Positions 58,145 to 64,000 of a DNA stretch of 64,000 nt are shown here, piece after piece. How positions within the stretch are numbered: position 1 is the first letter of the stretch; each line of letters opens with the position of its first letter. Below the pieces are notes generated by a model. That model was given only the letters and a program-made list of their open reading frames with translations, was not told where the DNA came from and searched no databases. Made by a program: the position numbers and the translations under genes. The stretch lies in contig JARYZH020000004.1 in assembly GCA_030021035.2 (NCBI GenBank), positions 11,143,590-11,207,589 on the forward strand, read 5' to 3'. This stretch comes from Notholithocarpus densiflorus (Eukaryota > Streptophyta > Magnoliopsida > Fagales > Fagaceae).

Positions 58145-58205
58145 AAGATTTTGTAGTACGTTTTTTTTTTTGTTTTTTTTTTTTAGCAAAGATTTTGTAG
58201 TACGT
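58145..58205 (-). mobile_element. Poly(A) micro-insertion 14
   Basis: AAGATTTTGTAGTACGT at 58,145-58,161 and 58,189-58,205 flanks a 27-bp insert. On the minus strand it is TGCT-A12-C-A10. It lies only 5 bp from micro-insertion 13 and is in the opposite orientation. Confidence 0.7.
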
Positions 58206-58206
58206 A

Positions 58207-58308
58207 CAGAACATATATATCCAAAGCATCTATCAATAATGAAACGATATCTTCAATCAGAACATATATATCCAAAGCATCTATCAATAATGAAACGATA
58301 TCTTCAAA
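58207..58308 (+). repeat. Perfect 51-bp tandem duplication
   Basis: A 51-bp unit beginning CAGAACATATATATCCAAAG and ending CGATATCTTCAAT at 58,207-58,257 is repeated at 58,258-58,308; the last base differs. A third partial start (CAGAACATATCCAAAG) follows near 58,319. The 51-bp length keeps an open frame, but I see no sign of a real gene. Confidence 0.9.
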
Positions 58309-59130
58309 CTGCTAACTACAGAACATATCCAAAGTACAATACAAATTTGAAGAAGATATAATATATAATATTATAAGCATACAGTACCGGACATTTTTCA
58401 TCTAAAAAAACAAAAAAAATCAGACCTATTTGCATGTGGGACTTGAATTATGACATCAACTTTGCGGGTCCTCTCTTCTCCAGAAAAACAAAAACAGGCA
58501 TAAAAAAACAAAAAAAAAAAAACAAAAAACAAAAAAACCTTTGCATTTTCTTTCTCTAAAGCATAGCTAATTGGGCTTTAGCTATAGCCTTTAATCAAGA
58601 GTTAATAAGCAAGGCCCAAGCATCTACCTAATTGTGATTTTGTCCTTGCTATACAGAAATTAGAGATTAATTATAAGCGTAAGTTTTCTTTAAGGAAATT
58701 AATTATAAGTTTTTTTTATGAAATTAATTAATTATAAATTAATGAATAATAAGAATAAAAATCCCTTAAATTAAGATTAGATGGGTTTTTCTTCAAATAA
58801 AATAGAAATAGTAATTGATAAGTTAATGAATATTAATAATTAAAAGATAAAAACTAGGCAAAATTAATGAATAAATTTATTCCAAATAACATAGATTTGA
58901 TAAATAATCACTTTTCATTTACCGATAATCACTCACCACATTAGCAGTTTGTGACATTTTTTTTGTAAAATAGTTTGTATCTCTAGTATTATTCATAAAT
59001 TATATGTAGTTTGAAATTTATCAATTCTACGTTAATCTTGAAATTTATCAATTTCATTTGAAATATATGACTATTGAGAAATATTACCATTTGAAAAATA
59101 TGACTATTAGAAAATTTTAAAATATTATTT
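58309..59130. other. No gene seen; half-MITE at ~58,905-58,991
   Basis: Gene-free. GATAATCACTCACCACATTAGC through TTTGTATCTCTAGTATTATTC (58,920-58,991) is the inverse of the left half of the MITE at 16,461-16,640. Confidence 0.5.
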
Positions 59131-62100
59131 TTGAGGTTATTCTTTTCACTCTTAGTGTTTCTTGTACTTTGTTTTGTTATGTATTTGTTGGATGTATCCA
59201 TGTCTGTGTGTTTTGGATTATTGATAATGGGGTATTGGTGTCAATTTTAGAGGCGTAGCTTAAAGTTCTCTGATTTTATGTCATGGGTTTCACATTGTAC
59301 TTTACTGGGCTTTCTTGGGGTTTAGTAATTATTGTCTATTGCTTAGTTTGAACTAATACCCATGTTTTGTTTTTGTCGGTCAAGTTTGTGAATCAAATTA
59401 TCATAACATAAGGTTAATTTTTTCACTATTGTTATTTCTTGCACTTTGTTTTGTTATATTTGATGAATGTATTTGTATTTTGGGTAATTGATAGTTAGGG
59501 TATTGGTATTGTTGTATGAATTAAATTTATCTGATCTTACTGTCATGAGTTTTACTATGTTCTTCTTGGGGTTTACTAATTCCTACATATATCCTAATTT
59601 GGACTAATACCAAATATTTTTTTTTCTACATACAAGATTGTGAATCAAATATCATAGTATAGTAAAAGTTTGGAACTTTGAATTTTCATCCACTAAGATT
59701 TGTTACGTTTATATGAATAATAATAATTAAAAAAAAAATTAGATTCATTTTTTACTTTTGAGTATTAGAAAATAATTTTTACTCTTTGGGTGTTTTTTAC
59801 TTATTTGCTTATTATTCTTATGGTCTTTGAGTTATTACAATAGTAGCATAAAACCCAATTAGAAATTCTAAGTATAGTAATAAAATGTTTTCAACATTAA
59901 CTTTTATAGTTTTTGACTTAGTTAGAAATTGTTAGGATTACAATTAAATATGTTTTCAGCATTAGCATGGTAATGATTCTTAATTTTTTTGGATGATGAC
60001 AAGAGGTGTTGATTCTTATATGTATTTCCATGAGAATTTTCTTTCGACTTGATAATGCAGTGTTGATGTGTTATTCTAGGTGTTGACTCTTCGTTGATAG
60101 TTAGAAAATTGAATAAAGAAATAAAATTTAAATGGAGTAAAGAAATAATAGAGAGTTGAATGCATGTGTGCATAAAAAGTGGGTTATACATAAGAAATCT
60201 ACTCTTGACACAATTGTAGTAAGTAAAGCTTCATTTCAACCTTAATGATGGTTTAAGATATCCATTCCCCCTCCCCAAACACATACATATAAACATAACC
60301 AAACTAAAGTATAACTAAACCAATATTATAGTGTCATTTGTGTTAAAATATGTGTGAAAGCTTATAATATTGATATTAATTATTAAGTCATAATTGCATA
60401 CTAGAAGCAATTGTAAGTCTCCAAAATATGACCCGAGACCAAAAGTCCCCTACACCATAACACTAAACTAAACCAAATTGTTGTGTCTGAAAAGCAACTA
60501 TACTATGTAGCTCAACAAATTTCTTTTTGTTCTTCTTTTCATTTTCTATTCTTAATTCAAACGTTTCTCACTCTCAAGTTAGATGCCATTGATTTATGTT
60601 AGGACATATGTGTTTCACATGTTAAGAACATATGTCATGATTTTATGTAATTGGCTAATCCTTTGACAAAACGCACTTTACTTGTATTTGGATAGATCTA
60701 GGATGTGTTTTAAATACTTCAAGAAACCATGTTTCAAGATCAAATGTTAAAGCCTTCAAGTTTGTCCAAGAAAACAAGCTGAAAGTGCAGAATTACTAAA
60801 TCTCGACAGCTGTCTCGACAGCTGTATCTATCGAGCTTAAGAAAGCTGTTTCGGCTCCGTGTGCTCGACACCTGCTCGACAGCTTCTTGACACCTCCTAT
60901 CTGTCGAGGTTTAAGAAAACAGCAATCTGATCTGTTTTTCTTGGGATCCGTGATTATGTGTTTGGGTCTTCTTTTCTCCTAACCCTAAACATATAAAATG
61001 ATTGTTTTAAGGACTGTCAAAGGGTTCATAAGTTGCACAAGTATTGAGCAAACTCTGTTCAAGCAAATTGTGATCGGAGACAAAGTTCTTGCCCTAGTTC
61101 ATCTCTTTCTCTTGGAGAAGTTGCTGTGTATTTGCATCATAGGGTTTTGTGACCAAGCATCTTCTTGATCTTTATCGTGTGGATAAACTGAAGAACTTTG
61201 CAGCCAACAACTTTCTTAGTTGGTGATTGAAGTCGCGTACTGGGATCCGCACATTGGTTAGTCACGTACTTTGGAGCCGTGCATCAGAAAGGGAAATTGT
61301 CACTACAGAACAAGTCCAATTGGGTATTGGGGTAAGGGTTCAATTGTAGGTTGGTAAGGTACTTGAGATTCATTTACTTGTAACCACTTGTTGTGATAAT
61401 AGTGGAGTTTCGGGAGTGATGACCTAAAAATCACTTGGTGGGGTTTTTGCCGTTAGGTTTTCCCCATTCGTAAACAAATTACCGTGTCTTTTATTTTCCG
61501 CTGTGTATTTAGTTGTTTGGTAATTTGTTTGTGCTACCACGCGCTTTGCATGTTAATTTGATTAATTAATAAACTTGGTTAATTAATTAATTAATTTATC
61601 ACAAAGGGTCAATATGTTTGTGACCTATCAATTTAGTCGAGGTTGTTCTTTTCACTCTTATTGCTTATTGTACTTTGTTTTGTTATATATCTGTTGAATG
61701 TATGCATGTATGTGTGTTTTGCATTATTGATAATGGGGTATTGGTGTTGGTATTTGGGCGTGATTTAAAGTTGTCTGATTTTATGTCATGAGTTTTACTT
61801 TACTTGGTTCTTCTTAGGGTTTAATAATTATCGTTTATTGATTAGTTTGAATTAATATTTATGTTTTTTTTTTTCATTTAAGTTTGTGAATTAAACATTA
61901 TAGCATATGGTTAATTTTTAAACTATTATTATCTCTTGCACCTTGTTTTGTTAGGATTGTAGTATACGAGGGGAAGTTATATAGGCTCATTAAGCCATAT
62001 ACCATGAGTCTCCAAAATATGAGTCCAACCCAAAAGGTTCAAATTTGTTGTGTGAAAGCTACTATACTTTGTACACAGTATAGATTAAAAAAAATTATTT

Positions 62101-64000
62101 TATTTTGTTTTTCTTTTCATTTTCTATTCTCAATTCCAACGTCTCTCTCACTTACTCTCAAGCCAGACACCACAAATTTTGTTGAGGTTATTCTTTTCAC
62201 TCTTATTTTTTCTTGTACTTTTATTTTGTTATGTATTTGTTGAATGTATCCATGTATGTGTGTTTTGGGTTATTGATAATAGGGTATTGGTGTTAGTATT
62301 AGAGGTGTGGCTTAAAGTTCTGTGATTTTATGTCATGGGTTTTACGTTTTACTTTACTGTTCTTTATTGGGGTTTAGTAATTATTGTCTATTGCTTATTT
62401 TAAACCAATACTTTTTTTTTTTGTCAGTTAAGTTAGTGAATCAAACGTCATAACATATGATTAATTTTTCCACAATTATTATTTCTTGCACTTTGTTTTG
62501 TTATATTTGATGAATGTATTTGTATTTTGGGTAATTGATAGCTAAGATATTGGTCTTGTTGTGTGAATTAAATTTATCTGATTTTATTGTCATGGGTTTT
62601 ATCATGTTTTTTTGGAGTTTACTAATTACTACATATAGCCTAATTTGGACCAATACTGAATATTTTATTTTACATACAAGCTTGTGAATCAAACATCATA
62701 GTATTGTAAAAGTTTGGAACTTTGAATTTTCATCCACTAAGATTTGTTATGCTTATATGAATAGATAAATAAAAAGTTAGATTCATTTTTGACTTTTGAG
62801 TATTAGAAAATAATTTTTACTTTTTGGGTGTTTTTTACTTATTTGCTTATTATTTTTATGGTTTTTGAGTTATTGCAAAAGTAGTATCGAACCCAATTAG
62901 AAATTTTAAGTATAGTAATAAAAAGTACAATAATAAAATGTTTTCAACATTAAATTTTATAGTTTTTGGTTTTTAACTTATTGCAAGAGTAGCATAGAAC
63001 ACAGTTAGAAATTTTAAGCATTGTAATTAAAATTGTTTTTAGCATTACCTTGGCAATAATTCTTTTTTTTTTCTTTTGATGATGACGAGAGGTGTGGATT
63101 CTTAATTCTTATATGTATTTTCATGAGAATTTTCTTTTGAATTGATATTTCTTTTGAATTGATATTACAATGTTGATGTGCTATTCTGAGTGTTGTTGAT
63201 TCTTCTTTGATAGTTAGAAAAATGAATAAAGAAATAGTATTTAAATGGAGTAGAGAAAGAATAGATTATTGAATGCATGTGTATGAAAAAATGGGTTATA
63301 TATAAGCAATCTACTCTTGACATAATTTTAGTAAGTAAAGCTTCATTTCAGCATGAATGATGGTTTAAGATACCCATTCCCCCTCCCCAAACACACACAT
63401 AAACATAACCAAACTAATGTATAGTTAAACCAATATTACCGTGTCTATTACAGTTTAGCAAACATGTCATTTGTGGCAAAATATGTGTGAAAGTCTATGA
63501 TATTGATATTATTGAGTCATAATTGTATACTAGGGGAATTGTAAGTCTCCAAAATATAACCCCATAACAAAAGTCTCACACACTTGAATCAAACTAAACT
63601 GTTCTGTAAAAGCAACTATACTGTGAAGCTTAGCAAATTTCTTTTTATTTTTCTTTTCATTTCCTATTCCTAATTCCAACGTCTCTCACCCTCAAGTCAA
63701 ACACCGCTAATTTAGTCGAAGCTATGCTTTTAACTCTTATTGCTTCTTGTACTTTGTTTCGTTATATATCTATTGAATGTAAGCATATATGTGTGTTTTG
63801 CTTTATTGAGAATGGGGTATTGGTGTTGGTATTTGGGTGTGGCTTAAAGTTGTTTGATTTTATGTCATGGGTTTTACTTTACTTGGTTCTTATTAAGATT
63901 TTAGTAATTATTTTTTACTGCTTAGTTTAACCAATACCCATGTTTTTTTTTTTTTTTCGTTTATGTTTGTGAATCAAACATCATAGCATATGGTTAATTA
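59131..64000 (+). repeat. Tandem array, ~1.5-kb units, continues past the window
   Basis: Units start at GAGGTTATTCTTTTCACTC or a variant near 59,131 (A), 61,638 (B), 62,182 (C) and 63,717 (D, cut by the window end). Shared blocks include TTGTACTTTGTTTTGTTAT, ATTGATAATGGGGTATTGG, GATTTTATGTCATGGGTTT, GATACCCATTCCCCCTCCCC and AAGTCTCCAAAATAT. Unit A is about 1,466 bp once the inserted LTR is removed, C is about 1,535 bp, and B is only about 544 bp because of an internal deletion. Each full unit also has an internal half-repeat about 280 bp in (TTGCACTTTGTTTTGTTATA). No coding content recognised. Confidence 0.85.
60592..61635 (+). mobile_element. Solo LTR, 1,034 bp, 5-bp target duplication
   Basis: Element 60,597-61,630 starts TGTTAGGACATATG and ends GTTTGTGACCTATCA. 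The terminal TGTTAGG and the inverse of CCTATCA (TGATAGG) form the usual short inverted ends. ATTTA flanks both sides (60,592-60,596 and 61,631-61,635). Removing element and one ATTTA restores the sequence seen in the sister unit near 63,708 (AATTTAGTCGA). No internal retrotransposon genes remain, so it is a solo LTR left by LTR-LTR recombination. It contains a TATA-like CATATAAAATG (near 60,988) and a cluster of CTCGACAGCT-type repeats at about 60,803-60,910. Copia or gypsy cannot be decided without the internal region. Confidence 0.9.

Noticed and set aside
1..64000. CRISPR arrays, bacterial operons, rRNA or intact tRNA genes
   Set aside because: None seen; the repeats are eukaryotic tandem or dispersed repeats without regular spacers, and no complete tRNA cloverleaf was recognised by eye.
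1..64000. Viral or complete retrotransposon coding regions
   Set aside because: No gag, protease, integrase or capsid-like reading frame is visible; only a solo LTR and a decayed LINE tail.

Overview
This is nuclear DNA of a flowering plant, almost certainly a woody eudicot. It is AT-rich, has long poly(A)/poly(T) and (TA)n tracts, GT-AG introns, and many plant-type MITEs, tRNA-derived SINEs and an LTR-element remnant. Several repeats (a 201-bp TWA-target MITE beginning near GGATCCGCTTATTTTGC, a SINE with the phrase CTTGGTTTGATGATAAAG, an LTR rich in CTCGACAGCTG) remind me of Fagaceae (oak/chestnut) genomes. That taxonomic guess is from memory and is only moderately confident.

Layout: positions 1-31,600 contain no protein-coding gene that I can support. 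They hold MITEs, SINEs, tandem duplications, a four-copy ~0.65-kb tandem array (5,001-7,612) and many tiny poly(A) insertions. Positions 31,640-50,760 hold the only two convincing genes, a tail-to-tail (convergent) pair of KUP/HAK/KT potassium transporters: gene 1 on + (start codon 32,689, stop 42,258, 793 aa) and gene 2 on - (start codon 48,892, stop 43,194, 791 aa). Both have eight coding exons with splice sites at matching codons, and six of the eight exons have identical lengths. Only 935 bp separates the stop codons. They are an inverted duplication of one ancestral KUP10/KUP11-type gene, and both reading frames look intact. Positions 51,000-59,000 are again repeat-rich and gene-free. Positions 59,131-64,000 are a ~1.5-kb-unit tandem array that runs off the window and has a complete 1,034-bp solo LTR (5-bp target duplication ATTTA) inserted in it.

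How the genes work together: the two transporters should catalyse K+ movement (K+/H+ symport type) across the plasma or an internal membrane. Because they are convergent with a short shared 3' region, their transcripts could overlap and affect each other; this is inference.

The most unusual pattern runs through the whole window. At least fourteen micro-insertions of 15-39 bp, each a short leader plus an A (or T) homopolymer-like tail, are flanked by direct repeats of 9-18 bp. Six of them share the junction TCTC-A(n). They look like tail-only products of LINE-type target-primed reverse transcription. Two of them lie in the 5-7.6-kb tandem array, where sister units preserve the empty site.
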